A stretch of DNA of 64,000 nucleotides from Granulicatella sp. WM01 (GCF_004570605.1 NZ_SPPB01000002.1:28044-92043); one strand, 5' to 3'. Positions 35,010-44,651 are shown, counted from the first letter of the stretch. The notes: generated by a model not told the origin, from the sequence alone. A program made the numbers and translations.

Positions 35010-35677
35010 ACCATATATCCTCTTCCTTTTTTAGTTTGAATAAAATCAACAATACCAATACTTCCAAGTTTGCTCCGTAAACGGTTAACATTAACAGACA
35101 ATGTATTTTCATCAACAAATTGCTCTGTTTCCCATAAAAAACGCATTAATTCATCTCTTGTCACAATTGTTTCTTTATGATCTAATAAATAATATAAAAT
35201 ACGGGCTTCATTTTTGGTTAACTCAAGACTTTGATGGCAATAACTAACACTATCCTTGCTTGTATCAAAATAAACCTCTTTATGCATTAAAATTGTCTGA
35301 TTTAGTTGAAAGTCATAAACACGTCTTAATAAAGCATCAATTTTAGCTTTCAACACCATTAGTTTAAACGGTTTTTGAATAAAATCATCGCCTCCCACAT
35401 TAATCGCCATCACAATATTCATCTCATCACTAGCAGATGAAATAAATAAAATAGGCACTTTAGATACACGGCGAATTTCCTCACAAAAATAATAACCATC
35501 ATAGTAAGGTAAATGAATGTCTAACAACACTAAGTCTGGAGAAAAAGACACTATTTCGTCCATGATCTGATTAAATTGTTCAACTATTTTCACTTGAAAA
35601 GACCATTTTTCTAAATAGGATGCTATACTTTTTGCAATAATGGCATCATCTTCTATAATCAAGATTTTATACATCAT
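35006..35677 (-). CDS. BceR-type OmpR-family response regulator
   Basis: This protein of about 223 residues has a receiver domain (IIEDDAI, phospho-acceptor Asp53 in VLLDIHLP, Thr/Ser switch region, Lys in FIQKPFK) followed by an OmpR-type winged helix (residues about 130-223, ending KKGRGYMV). It is expected to bind TTACA-N4-TGTAA and activate the ABC transporter genes. I start at the ATG at 35677 (the next ATG, 35674, is equally possible); the 35 codons further upstream contain no SD and are not receiver-like. Confidence 0.92.
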   Translation of the reverse strand: MMYKILIIEDDAIIAKSIASYLEKWSFQVKIVEQFNQIMDEIVSFSPDLVLLDIHLPYYDGYYFCEEIRRVSKVPILFISSASDEMNIVMAINVGGDDFIQKPFKLMVLKAKIDALLRRVYDFQLNQTILMHKEVYFDTSKDSVSYCHQSLELTKNEARILYYLLDHKETIVTRDELMRFLWETEQFVDENTLSVNVNRLRSKLGSIGIVDFIQTKKGRGYMV

Positions 35678-35797
35678 GTTACCTAATCCTTTTTTAAACA
35701 TTATACATTTTAAGAGCAGTATACCATAAAAATTGCTAGCCATACGCTTTGTTACACAACATTCATACATTTGTTTAGACAAAATAAAACATAAAAA

Positions 35798-36085
35798 TTA
35801 TTCAATCTTCACAAAAATACTGTCATTCTGTTGACGATCAAACACATTTAGAAAGAATGGCATGATAAATGTTTTTCCAAAAATCCCACGATATAACTGA
35901 TAACACGTTAATAAAGCCACGATAAAACAATATATACCAAACAATACAACTTTTATTCTCTCGTTTGTAAAATAAATATCTAGTACTAAAAACTCTTGTA
36001 TACTAGAGTAGGCAAGGACAACATGCGTACTACAAACTAATCCCACCCATAACAAACAAAAAATGCGTCTTACCATTCTTTTCAT
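35798..36085 (-). CDS. Small two-helix membrane protein upstream of the Bce locus (paralogue 1)
   Basis: This 95-residue protein has a basic N terminus (MKRMVRRIF), two hydrophobic helices (about 7-26 and 42-63), then YQLYRGIFGKTFIMPFF and a polar tail. I do not recognise the family. It resembles the protein encoded at 36249-36533 in length, two-helix layout and the motif YQ-[LV]-Y-[RK]-G after helix 2. The SD GGGAGTG precedes the ATG. It lies about 120 nt upstream of the response-regulator start and on the same strand, so it may be co-transcribed with the Bce genes. Confidence 0.7.
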   Translation of the reverse strand: MKRMVRRIFCLLWVGLVCSTHVVLAYSSIQEFLVLDIYFTNERIKVVLFGIYCFIVALLTCYQLYRGIFGKTFIMPFFLNVFDRQQNDSIFVKIE

Positions 36086-36248
36086 ATTTTCACTCCCTTA
36101 TTTACTATTCATTTATACATAACTGACAATTAAAAAATGAATATATCCAAACACTGAACAAATTAATTTCCCTTTGTATATCATATTTTTTAGATTGTTT
36201 ATGATACTATGCTCTTTTTAACCATTACACTATTTTATAGACTAAAAC

Positions 36249-36533
36249 TTACTTATCATCACTTTCAATATAAAAAACCTTATATTTATATTTTACGATG
36301 CCAATAAGAACAAATTTTTGATGTGTTAACCCTTTATACACTTGGTACCAAGAATAGCCTGCTATTCCACATAAAATCAACATCGTTATACCGTACCCAC
36401 TTTTTTCCCAAAACGGAAGCGCATAAAAGTAAAATTTATAAATTGATAATCCACCTAAAACAGTAAACGCACATGCAAAAATACTATTCCATATTATCGC
36501 TAATAGACGCTTCAAAAATTTGCTCATATTCAT
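36249..36533 (-). CDS. Small two-helix membrane protein upstream of the Bce locus (paralogue 2)
   Basis: This 94-residue protein has a basic N terminus (MNMSKFLKRLL), two helices (about 10-34 and 46-62), then WYQVYKGLTHQKFVLIG and a charged tail ending in Asp-Asp-Lys. The family is not recognised. It is a likely tandem-duplication partner of the protein at 35798-36085. The ATG has AGGAG 5 nt upstream; an alternative ATG lies two codons in. Possible roles (small modulators of the transporter, immunity or sensing proteins) are guesses from position only. Confidence 0.7.
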   Translation of the reverse strand: MNMSKFLKRLLAIIWNSIFACAFTVLGGLSIYKFYFYALPFWEKSGYGITMLILCGIAGYSWYQVYKGLTHQKFVLIGIVKYKYKVFYIESDDK

Positions 36534-36995
36534 AATATCTCCTATCTTATATCATGATAAATAATTTTCTACACATATCCCATTTGTTTATAGTCTAACA
36601 ATAAATGCCTCTTTTAGCAACCATATCATCTTTTTTAACATGACTATACACCTTTTGGGTATTTATTTACAAAAAGCACTCTATTATATTATTTTACGTT
36701 TTTCAATTTTACTATTTTTAATACTTACTTCACGTGCAACCTTACGCAGTGCTAAACACCGTACTCCATTTCTATTTGCTCAATTATTAGTTTAAAACAT
36801 TCTCTTTCTCTAAAATTGATTCAAACAAATGATAGCATATACGTTTCATTCTTTAATCCTGTCGATTAAAAATACTTATTTTACCTAGTTTCTTAGTTCC
36901 CTCTCTTTTTTTCAAAAACCTAGTTGATCATTTTAAAAATTTAACATATTCTCTTACAAGTTACTCTGTACCATAAATCAAATGCATATTACATA
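36534..36995. other. Non-coding AT-rich gap
   Basis: About 460 bp upstream of the small-protein genes and downstream of pflA. I found no second TNACA-N4-TGTAA site and no supported gene. Confidence 0.4.
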
Positions 36996-37040
36996 AAAAA
37001 GTATCGTGACCCAGCTTAGTTGGTTCACGATACTTTTATA
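36996..37040 (-). terminator. pflA terminator
   Basis: AAAAGTATCGTGACC (36997-37011) pairs with GGTTCACGATACTTTT (37022-37037) with one bulge. A T6 run follows in the minus direction, immediately after the pflA stop. Confidence 0.8.
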
Positions 37041-37045
37041 GTGAT

Positions 37046-37816
37046 TTATTCAATTTGCTGATTCAAGTACCCTTGGTAATCTTTACAATTTAATAAAATA
37101 TTAGCATTTTCAACACGATCAGCCGTTGGAGGTTCAACACCTTCTAAAGGATAAGGAATACCTAATGTTTTGTATTTATAAACCCCTAGCTTATGATATG
37201 GCAAGACTTCTAAACGTTGCACATTTTTTAATGTTTTAACAAATGTATTTAAACGTTTTAAATAGTCATCTCTATCCGAACCTCCAGGAACTAAAACATG
37301 TCTTACCCAAACAGGTTGTCCTACATCTGAAAGATATGTTGCACATTCTAAAATGTTTTTATTCGTTCGACCAGAGAGTTTCTTATGTTCTTCATCATCA
37401 ATTTGCTTAATATCTAATAAAATTAAATCCGTATATTTTAATAATTCATTAAACTTGCTAAAAAAAGGCTCTTCAAACGTGAACGGTGCTGCACAAGAAT
37501 CTAAAGTTGTATGCACACCTTGTTCCTTGGCTAATTTAAAAAATTCTATTAGAAAATCAATTTGAATTAAAGGCTCGCCACCACTAACCGTAATACCTCC
37601 CGTTTTTCCCCAGAACGCACGATACTTTAGTGCTTCATTTAATAGATCTTCAGCTTGCCATGCTTTTCCACCACGTCCTATTCGCCACGTATCAGGATTA
37701 TGACAAAATTGACATCTTAAATGACACCCTTGCATAAACACGACAAAACGAATTCCAGGGCCATCAACGGAACCAAAACTTTCTGTTGAGTGTACACGTC
37801 CTAATACCTCACTCAT
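37046..37816 (-). CDS. pflA: Pyruvate formate-lyase activating enzyme
   Basis: This 256-residue radical SAM enzyme has the cluster motif CHLRCQFC (C-x3-C-x2-C), preceded by the family signature ESFGSVDGPGIRFVVFMQG and followed by GGITVSGGEPLIQ. It generates the glycyl radical on PflB by abstracting hydrogen with SAM under anaerobic conditions. It lies downstream of pflB but is separated by a hairpin and about 300 bp, so it probably has its own promoter. The ATG has an AGAGAGG SD. Confidence 0.95.
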   Translation of the reverse strand: MSEVLGRVHSTESFGSVDGPGIRFVVFMQGCHLRCQFCHNPDTWRIGRGGKAWQAEDLLNEALKYRAFWGKTGGITVSGGEPLIQIDFLIEFFKLAKEQGVHTTLDSCAAPFTFEEPFFSKFNELLKYTDLILLDIKQIDDEEHKKLSGRTNKNILECATYLSDVGQPVWVRHVLVPGGSDRDDYLKRLNTFVKTLKNVQRLEVLPYHKLGVYKYKTLGIPYPLEGVEPPTADRVENANILLNCKDYQGYLNQQIE

Positions 37817-38070
37817 ATCCTAACCTCTCTTTGCTGTCACATTGTCATATCACTATTATATGCTATTTGACTTGGATTTTCTATTTTTTGCTCTCTTTTA
37901 GAGAGTATTGCTATCTTATTTTTTATTAATCTTATAAATTCAGATAAATCATTCTCTTATCGTCTGCTGTTCTAAAAAAAGCAGTAAACAAGGTCTACAC
38001 TCTTTAAATAATTATCTTTTACATTATTTAAACCTGATGACTCCTCTTTGTTTAAAGAAACACTAACACC

Positions 38071-38101
38071 AAAAGCTGCAAGATAAACTTGCAGCTTTTT
38101 T
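38071..38101. terminator. Bidirectional hairpin between pflB and pflA
   Basis: AAAAGCTGCAAG (38071-38082) and CTTGCAGCTTTT (38088-38099) form a 12-bp stem just past the pflB stop. There are six Ts on the plus strand but only four on the minus strand, so termination of pflB may be partial. Confidence 0.65.
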
Positions 38102-38119
38102 GTTAAGCGACAGATTTGA

Positions 38120-40420
38120 CTAGAATTGGTTATGAATAACACGCTCTAAAATATCTGCAATTTGTGCTTTTGTTGCTTTGTTTAAGTATAACGCATAACC
38201 AGATACACGTAATACAGCATGCGGATTTTCTTCTGGATGTTGTAAAATATCAATTAATTTTTCACGATTTAATACATTGACATTCAAATGGTGTCCACCT
38301 TTAGTGAAATACCCGTCCAACATTGTTGCTAAGTTTGCACGACGATCTTGATCGTCACGTCCTAACGCTTTAGGATGAATAGCAAATGTATAAGAACTTC
38401 CGTCTTTAGCATCATCAAATGGAATTTTAGCCACTGAAGATAACGCTGCTAAAGCACCAGATTTTACAGAGTTGTATTGTGGGTTAGCACCTGGAGCAAT
38501 TGGTGTCCATGGTTCACGATAACCAACAACTTCTGGATTAGATCCTGTAAATACATTTCCTAATGATTTACCATAAACAATGTTTGATGTAATCGTTAAA
38601 ATTGATGTAGTTACTTCTGCATTACGGTATGTTGGTAACTTACGTAAACGTTCCATGAAATCATGTAAGAAGTTTGTTACTAATGAGTCAACACGATCAT
38701 CATTATTACCAAATGTTGGGAATTGTTCTCCCTCTACAACATAATCAGCAGGGAAGCCTGTTTCATCTCTAACAATACGCACTTTTGAATATTTAACGGC
38801 AGATAACATATCTCCAACTAAAGCTAAACCTGCAATACCTGTTGCAAAGTAACGGTGTGGATGTGTATCTAGTAACGCCATTTGACTTGATTCATAAGCA
38901 TAGCGGTCATGTGAGCGATGAATAATATTCAATGCACGCATATATGTTTTAGCTGTCCAATCTAAAACTTTATCTAATTTTTCAACTAATTCATCATACT
39001 CTAAGTAATCGCCCGTAATTGGTTCTAAACCTTCAATAACTTGATCACGTGTTTTTTCATCAATACCACCTGAAACAGCGTATAACAATGCTTTTGGTCC
39101 AGAGAAACGTGCTCCAAAATATTGATGCTCTAATCCCATAACAGACGGAGATACACAGCAAGCTATCGCTGCATCAGTCGAACCTAGACGCATGCTCATT
39201 ACAGCATCATTTTCATATTGAATAGCTGATGTATCAATAGATACTTTTGCACAATATTGACGATAGGCCAATGGTAATTTTTCATTGTAGAAAATTGTCA
39301 AGTTTGGTTCTGGAGATTCACCCATTGTATATAATGTATGTAAGCAACGGAACGCTGTTTTTGTTACAAGTGAGCGTCCATCATTGTTCATCCCTGCAAT
39401 AGATAATGTTACCCAAGTTGGCATACCTGAGAATACGTCATTAAAATCTGGTGTACGTGCAAAACGAATCATACGTAATTTCATAACAAAGTGGTCAATA
39501 AATTCTTGTGCCTCTTGTTCTGTAATAACTCCTGCTTGTAAATCACGTTCAATATAAATATCAAAGAATGCATCCATACGTCCTAGAGATGTTGCTGCAC
39601 CATTTGTTTGTTTAGCCGCTGCTAAGAAGGCTAAATATGTCCATTGAATAGCTTCTTGTGCATTTTGAGCAGGACGTCGTAAATCAAATCCGTGTAATTC
39701 ACCTAATTTAATTAATTCACCTAATGCACGGTATTGTTTAGATACCTCTTCACGTAATTGCATATCTTCATCTGTGTAAATGTCTTTTTCTAATGCTTTC
39801 CAGTCTTTTAATTTCTGTTTCATTAAGAAATCAACACCGTATAAAGCAACACGACGATAGTCACCAATGATACGTCCACGACCGTAAGCATCTGGAAGAC
39901 CTGTAATAATTTTGTTACGACGTGCTTTACGAATATCGTTATCATATACATCAAATACGCCTTGATTATGTGTTTGTACCCAATCAGTAAAAATAGATTC
40001 CACTTCTGGATCTAAAGCATAGCCATAAGCCTCTAAAGCTTGTTTTGCCATACGTACACCACCAAAAGGATTCAATCCTTGTTTTAATGGCTTATCTGTT
40101 TGTAAACCGATAATTTTTTCGTAATCTTTTAATTCTTCGCTAATATATGCTTTATCATAAGCTAAAATAGTAGACACTACTTTTTCTTCCATATCAGCTA
40201 CACCGTGTTCTACTTCATAAGCTAATAAATCTTGGAACACTTTGTTTAATTTGTTTGTGCCTTCTGTTGCAGGAGCTAAGAAAGATTCATCACCAGTATA
40301 CTCTGTATAGTTATCACGAATAAATTGTGCAACATCAATATTTTCTTTCCAAGCATCGCCTTTGAAACCACGCCATTGATTTTGTTCAAACTCAACTACG
40401 ATTGTATTATTTTTGCTCAT
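38120..40420 (-). CDS. pflB: Pyruvate formate-lyase (formate acetyltransferase)
   Basis: This enzyme of about 766 residues converts pyruvate and CoA to acetyl-CoA and formate in anaerobic fermentation. The catalytic cysteine pair is in AIACCVSPSVMG, and the radical glycine (about Gly741) is in the C-terminal RVSGYALYLN motif. I start at the ATG at 40420 with AGGAGG 7 nt upstream; an upstream in-frame ATG at 40483 would lie across the promoter. The promoter and a Rex-like site lie directly upstream, with a distal palindrome about 100 bp further. Confidence 0.95.
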   Translation of the reverse strand: MSKNNTIVVEFEQNQWRGFKGDAWKENIDVAQFIRDNYTEYTGDESFLAPATEGTNKLNKVFQDLLAYEVEHGVADMEEKVVSTILAYDKAYISEELKDYEKIIGLQTDKPLKQGLNPFGGVRMAKQALEAYGYALDPEVESIFTDWVQTHNQGVFDVYDNDIRKARRNKIITGLPDAYGRGRIIGDYRRVALYGVDFLMKQKLKDWKALEKDIYTDEDMQLREEVSKQYRALGELIKLGELHGFDLRRPAQNAQEAIQWTYLAFLAAAKQTNGAATSLGRMDAFFDIYIERDLQAGVITEQEAQEFIDHFVMKLRMIRFARTPDFNDVFSGMPTWVTLSIAGMNNDGRSLVTKTAFRCLHTLYTMGESPEPNLTIFYNEKLPLAYRQYCAKVSIDTSAIQYENDAVMSMRLGSTDAAIACCVSPSVMGLEHQYFGARFSGPKALLYAVSGGIDEKTRDQVIEGLEPITGDYLEYDELVEKLDKVLDWTAKTYMRALNIIHRSHDRYAYESSQMALLDTHPHRYFATGIAGLALVGDMLSAVKYSKVRIVRDETGFPADYVVEGEQFPTFGNNDDRVDSLVTNFLHDFMERLRKLPTYRNAEVTTSILTITSNIVYGKSLGNVFTGSNPEVVGYREPWTPIAPGANPQYNSVKSGALAALSSVAKIPFDDAKDGSSYTFAIHPKALGRDDQDRRANLATMLDGYFTKGGHHLNVNVLNREKLIDILQHPEENPHAVLRVSGYALYLNKATKAQIADILERVIHNQF

Positions 40421-40438
40421 CGCATTTCCTCCTATTTT

Positions 40439-40456
40439 TTGTGAACTGATTAACAA
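40439..40456 (-). promoter_or_regulatory. Rex-like operator in the pflB leader
   Basis: TTGTGAACTGATTAACAA matches the Rex consensus TTGTGAA-N4-TTCACAA at 13 of 14 defined positions. It lies between the -10 and the SD of pflB, where a bound repressor would block transcription at high NAD+/NADH. Confidence 0.6.
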
Positions 40457-40471
40457 CTTTTTAACACAGAT

Positions 40472-40500
40472 AATATACCACAATTAGTACAGAAAAACAA
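40472..40500 (-). promoter_or_regulatory. pflB promoter
   Basis: On the minus strand, TTGTTT (40495-40500) and TATATT (40472-40477) are 17 bp apart, with an extended TGG before the -10. Confidence 0.65.
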
Positions 40501-40578
40501 CTAAAAACCTTTATTTTTTTTAATTTTTTGTAAAATATTATGATTTTTTTTACAAAATTAAGACAGAACTATAACAGT

Positions 40579-40601
40579 TTTATTTTTGTGTTATAACACA
40601 T
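40579..40601. promoter_or_regulatory. Second copy of the TGTGTTATAACACA operator
   Basis: These 23 bp are identical to 577-599. The palindrome TGTGTTATAACACA is at 40587-40600, about 90 bp upstream of the pflB -35, a position typical of an activator or distal operator. Confidence 0.55.
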
Positions 40602-40862
40602 CGCTAAAAAAATAGACATTTTCTTTTCTAATTTTCACATATTTATTTGATGTTTTTCTCACGTTAAATCATTTTAACTTTTACGTGTTTTTTCACAAAA
40701 AACGTGACTATTTTTATAAATAGTTTTTCAGAAAATTGCTCTTTATAAACTAATCCATAACATAACATTGCATTGTTTTAGACAAAAGATTTACCAAATA
40801 TACAAAAAAATCCGTTAAATATTTTACCAGCTCTAATCAGAGGTATGCCACACAAAAAATAA

Positions 40863-40885
40863 GGTTCTGGGCAACGCCCAGAACC
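40863..40885 (-). terminator. mgtE terminator
   Basis: GGTTCTGGGC (40863-40872) and GCCCAGAACC (40876-40885) form a perfect 10-bp stem with a 3-nt loop. A T-rich run follows in the minus direction, a few bases past the mgtE stop. Confidence 0.85.
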
Positions 40886-40889
40886 ACTA

Positions 40890-42236
40890 TTAACTTAAAT
40901 AACCAAAAATGACACTAGCAATACCAAAATATATAATAATACTTGTTAAATCGCTTAACGTGCTAATAAATGGCCCACTAGCTACTGCTGGATCAACACC
41001 GAACTTCACGATAAGCATTGGAATTAAATTACCTGCCAATGTGGCAACTAAAATAGACACCAGCATAGAAATTGCAACGATAAATCCTGTTAACATATTT
41101 TGCTGTAAAATGGACACGGCAAAAAACACAACAGTTCCTGTCAATGTTCCCGTAATCAAACCAATCGTTAATTCGTTAATAATAAACTTTGCCGGCATTA
41201 CTTGCTCTTTAATGGCTAATTTCCTAACAGTAACAGCTAAAGCCTGAGTTCCTGCATTACCAGCCGTTCCTGTAATTAACGTAATGAAAATGGATAAGGT
41301 CTGGTTAATTTCTAAAACGCCTTTATAGCGGCTAATTAAAGATGTTGTTAGCATAGCCAGTAGCATTAAAGCAATTAACCACGGCAATCTTTGTAAAGCA
41401 GACTGCCATACATTTTTTGAAACTTCTTCAACATCAACTCCCGCTAATCCTGAATAATCACTCACAGCACTCTCATCAATCACATCAATAATATCGTCTA
41501 CTGTAATAATACCTAGTAATACGTCATCTTCTGTAACAACTGGAATAGCCACTAAATCATAATCTTTAATTTTTTGAGCGACACTTTCTTGACTTTGTGA
41601 TACAGATACAGAAACAATTCGGTCAATCATAATATCTGGAATTAATACATCATCTGAATTGGCTAATAATTCACGCAAAGATACGATGCCAACCAAACAT
41701 TCATTACGGTCAACAACATAAGCATAATTAATAATTTCTGCTTCACGTGATTGACTTTTAACAACTTGTAAGGCTTCTGCAACAGTTTGTGTGGCACTAA
41801 TAGCAACGTATTCTGTTGTCATCAATGCTCCGGCTACTCCGTCTGGATATTGGAATAGTTCCATAATATCACTCACTTCTTCCCTAGGAAGCAATTTCAA
41901 GTAAATGCGTGCATTTTCTGGAGAAAGTTGCTTTAATATGTCTACAACATCATCTTTTGACATTTCTAAAAGCATCTCAACAGCATACTTTCTTCCCATT
42001 TCTAGAACATAAGGTTCAACATCATCAACTTCTTGTTCAACCAAATCAAAAATTTCTGCCATTTCTTTCGGTTTGATAATAGTATATAAAATTTTTCTTA
42101 GTTCCTCATCTAATTGTAGATAGAACTGTACTTGCTCAAATGTTGGATAATCCAAAAATTCCTCTCTAAATTGCTGTGTATCCTCTAAGAGTACACGAGT
42201 CAACGTACTTATTTGATTCTGTTCTATTTCGTCCAT
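40890..42236 (-). CDS. mgtE: Magnesium transporter MgtE
   Basis: This 448-residue Mg2+ channel has an N-terminal superhelical domain (about 1-130), two CBS domains (about 130-255) that sense cytosolic Mg2+, a connecting helix, and five C-terminal transmembrane helices with the family segment TGTAGNAGTQALAVTVR. The ATG overlaps the end of the pseudouridine synthase gene by 13 nt, so the gene is translated in the nadK operon. No Mg2+ riboswitch (M-box) is possible in this context, since there is no leader. Confidence 0.93.
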   Translation of the reverse strand: MDEIEQNQISTLTRVLLEDTQQFREEFLDYPTFEQVQFYLQLDEELRKILYTIIKPKEMAEIFDLVEQEVDDVEPYVLEMGRKYAVEMLLEMSKDDVVDILKQLSPENARIYLKLLPREEVSDIMELFQYPDGVAGALMTTEYVAISATQTVAEALQVVKSQSREAEIINYAYVVDRNECLVGIVSLRELLANSDDVLIPDIMIDRIVSVSVSQSQESVAQKIKDYDLVAIPVVTEDDVLLGIITVDDIIDVIDESAVSDYSGLAGVDVEEVSKNVWQSALQRLPWLIALMLLAMLTTSLISRYKGVLEINQTLSIFITLITGTAGNAGTQALAVTVRKLAIKEQVMPAKFIINELTIGLITGTLTGTVVFFAVSILQQNMLTGFIVAISMLVSILVATLAGNLIPMLIVKFGVDPAVASGPFISTLSDLTSIIIYFGIASVIFGYLS

Positions 42237-43141
42237 TTCTTTATCCTTTCTTTTATCAACCAGTTTTCCATATCTTCTGGGAATTTCGCATTAAAATGCA
42301 TGTAATCTTGTGTTATAGGGTGATAAAATGATAACTGATAGCAATGCAACGCCTGTCTATCTAAGCCTTTATCCATTGCTCCTCCGTATAAATCATCTCC
42401 CAAGAGTGTTGCTTGTTTATACTTAAAATGTACACGAATTTGATGTGTTCGTCCAGTATGAAGTTTAATATAATACAACACACCATTTTTAAATTCTTCT
42501 TGTTTCCAATATTCTGTTATTGCTATTTTTCCTTGATTAGTTTTGCTAACTTGTCTAAGCATGAGCGAATCAGGTGCTCTTTCTATAGGAGCATTGATAA
42601 CGCCGTGTTCTTCTCCTTGGATAGCTTTTTCACTTAGAGCAGCATAACGTTTATCCACATCTCCTTGTCTAAGTTGTTCATCTAGTAGAGCATGGATGAA
42701 TTGATGTTTTGCAAATACCATCACACCTGAGGTGTGTTTATCTAAGCGTGTAACCACGTGAATAACTTGATTTTTATAGGCTTGCCTAACGTAATATCCT
42801 TTCACACGATTTGCCATTGAGTAATTCGGATGTGCATAAGAGGGAATAGACGTAATCCCTGCCGGTTTGTTCACAACTAGCACATAATCGTCTTCATAAA
42901 TAATATCAATTGGCATATTTGACACATACACATTATCCTGAGCATGCTCTTGAGGAAACACAACGGTCACAATATCTCCAACTTGAAGAGTATAACGTAC
43001 AGTTTGTTCAACATGATTAACGTATATTTTTCCTCCATTAAATTTAATACGTGCCAATAAGCGTTTAGAAATTTTATGTGCTTTTAAAAAATGTTTTAAT
43101 AGTTCTGGATCGTTTTTAGTCACTGTCCACTGTAATTGCAT
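42224..43141 (-). CDS. RluA/RluD-family pseudouridine synthase (YjbO type)
   Basis: This 305-residue protein has an N-terminal S4-like RNA-binding region (KISKRLLARIKFNGGKIYVN) and a synthase domain with catalytic Asp in VTRLDKHTSGVMVFAK. The C-terminal LHTGRTHQIRVHF motif is typical of RluA-family enzymes that modify 23S rRNA or tRNA. The target site is not determinable. It is coupled to nadK (1-nt overlap), as yjbO is in Bacillus. Confidence 0.9.
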   Translation of the reverse strand: MQLQWTVTKNDPELLKHFLKAHKISKRLLARIKFNGGKIYVNHVEQTVRYTLQVGDIVTVVFPQEHAQDNVYVSNMPIDIIYEDDYVLVVNKPAGITSIPSYAHPNYSMANRVKGYYVRQAYKNQVIHVVTRLDKHTSGVMVFAKHQFIHALLDEQLRQGDVDKRYAALSEKAIQGEEHGVINAPIERAPDSLMLRQVSKTNQGKIAITEYWKQEEFKNGVLYYIKLHTGRTHQIRVHFKYKQATLLGDDLYGGAMDKGLDRQALHCYQLSFYHPITQDYMHFNAKFPEDMENWLIKERIKKWTK

Positions 43142-43944
43142 TATTTTTTCTTTCCTTTAATATCTCCAATGAACGCTCCTTCTACTCTTGACCAAAAATC
43201 AATATGTTTATAATCGGCAAAGTGAATGCGTTCCTTTGATAATTTAATCTCGACAATTGCATTATTTTTTCCTCCTAGATGAATAGGACGTACATTGTCG
43301 TAAGTAATAATTGGATCTTGTGCATGAATGACTTTAAGCCTTACGGTTTCATCTTTTGGTAATATTAAGGGAGAACCAATGGTGCGATATACCACATTAT
43401 TTAAAGCTGCAATTTCAACTAATTGCATAGCCTCTACTTTAGGGTGCACCACCGCACCACCTAATGATTTACTTACACCTGTTGAACCAGTTGGTGTTGA
43501 CACACATAATCCATCCCCACGAAATACCTCGAAAAGTTCCTCTCCAATATAAACTTGGCAAACTAATGTTCCAGAAGTTGTTTTTAAAGTCAATTCATTT
43601 AGTGCTGTCATTGTTTTCTGTTCATTAACTAATGTAATATCTAACAAAGGATAACTATACGTATTTTGTTTAGCACTAACTAAATAATCAACTAATTCTT
43701 GAAGCTGATTGGCTAAAAAATCAGTATAAAATCCTAGATGCCCCGTATGAATGGCGACAAAAGTTGGTTTATTAAGTGTATTGTAATGATGAAATGCACT
43801 CAATAATGTTCCATCTCCACCTATGGAAATGACAATATCAGGTTCTTTATCATCTATTTGTACGATATTGGCACAACGTTTAAGCAATTCTTCTTTAATC
43901 TCTTGAGAATGCGTTGCTTGATTTGCCCAAACTGCAATTTTCAT
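43141..43944 (-). CDS. nadK: NAD kinase
   Basis: This 267-residue cytoplasmic enzyme phosphorylates NAD to NADP. The diagnostic GGDGTLLSAFH motif is near residue 46, followed by TGHLGFY and the glycine-rich TPTGSTGVSKSLGGAVVHP substrate loop. It is first in the nadK-rluD-like-mgtE operon. Bacillus has relQ (yjbM) immediately before it; here the neighbouring gene is instead the divergent yjbK. Confidence 0.95.
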   Translation of the reverse strand: MKIAVWANQATHSQEIKEELLKRCANIVQIDDKEPDIVISIGGDGTLLSAFHHYNTLNKPTFVAIHTGHLGFYTDFLANQLQELVDYLVSAKQNTYSYPLLDITLVNEQKTMTALNELTLKTTSGTLVCQVYIGEELFEVFRGDGLCVSTPTGSTGVSKSLGGAVVHPKVEAMQLVEIAALNNVVYRTIGSPLILPKDETVRLKVIHAQDPIITYDNVRPIHLGGKNNAIVEIKLSKERIHFADYKHIDFWSRVEGAFIGDIKGKKK

Positions 43945-44049
43945 AATGACACCTCATTTTATTTAACTGCTATTAGTGTAACATAAAATTTGCATTTAGT
44001 AACATATTCAATATAAAATAGAGTAAATTTATATTGAGTGAGGTTATTT

Positions 44050-44613
44050 ATGGGGACTTTAATTGAAAAAGAAATACGAACTGGCTTGAGTGAACAAGAT
44101 TATCATAAACTGTATCAAGTGTTTGAGTGCCAAAACCGTAAAAAAATAATGCAAGAAAATTATTATTTTGATACTAAAGATTTTGATTTACGACATCATC
44201 AACTAGGTTTACGTATTCGTTTAGATGATATACAAGCAGAGTACACCTTAAAAGAGCCTCTATCAGACAAGCAAAAACTCGAAACAACAGACATATTGTC
44301 TTTAGATGATGCTAAAGAACATTTAACACACGGCACCTTTCCTAAAAAGCATGTATCACAAAAATTGGATCAGTATCATATTTATGATACTGATTTATGT
44401 CAAATTGGCTCTTTAAAAAATGAACGCTATGAAATAAATACCTTACAAGGATTATGGGTTTTGGATAAAAGTCATTTCCCAAATGGGATAAGCTATGAAT
44501 TAGAATTTGAATACATTCATTCAACAAAACCATTTTTTGACTTTTTAGAAACACATGCTATTCCGTTCCAAGATATTCCGACTAAATTAGCACGTGCTGT
44601 GTCAAAATTGTAA
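44050..44613 (+). CDS. CYTH-domain protein (YjbK type)
   Basis: This protein of about 187 residues has the CYTH/triphosphate-tunnel fold: the N-terminal E-x-E-x-[KR] pattern (IEKEIRTGL), then alternating charged strands (LGLRIRLDD, AEYTLKEPL, ELEFEYI). The family hydrolyses inorganic or nucleoside triphosphates with divalent metal; the substrate of the YjbK group is not established. The ATG at 44050 with GTGAGG upstream is preferred over the GTG at 44038, which overlaps that SD. It is divergent from nadK. Confidence 0.85.
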   Translation: MGTLIEKEIRTGLSEQDYHKLYQVFECQNRKKIMQENYYFDTKDFDLRHHQLGLRIRLDDIQAEYTLKEPLSDKQKLETTDILSLDDAKEHLTHGTFPKKHVSQKLDQYHIYDTDLCQIGSLKNERYEINTLQGLWVLDKSHFPNGISYELEFEYIHSTKPFFDFLETHAIPFQDIPTKLARAVSKL

Positions 44614-44642
44614 GCAAATTGGTCGCTTATATTTTACGATAA

Positions 44643-44651
44643 TGTTATAAT
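44643..44651 (+). promoter_or_regulatory. Extended -10 of spxH
   Basis: TG-T-TATAAT at 44643-44651 is an extended -10. No convincing -35 hexamer lies at 17 bp, which fits extended -10 promoters. Confidence 0.45.
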
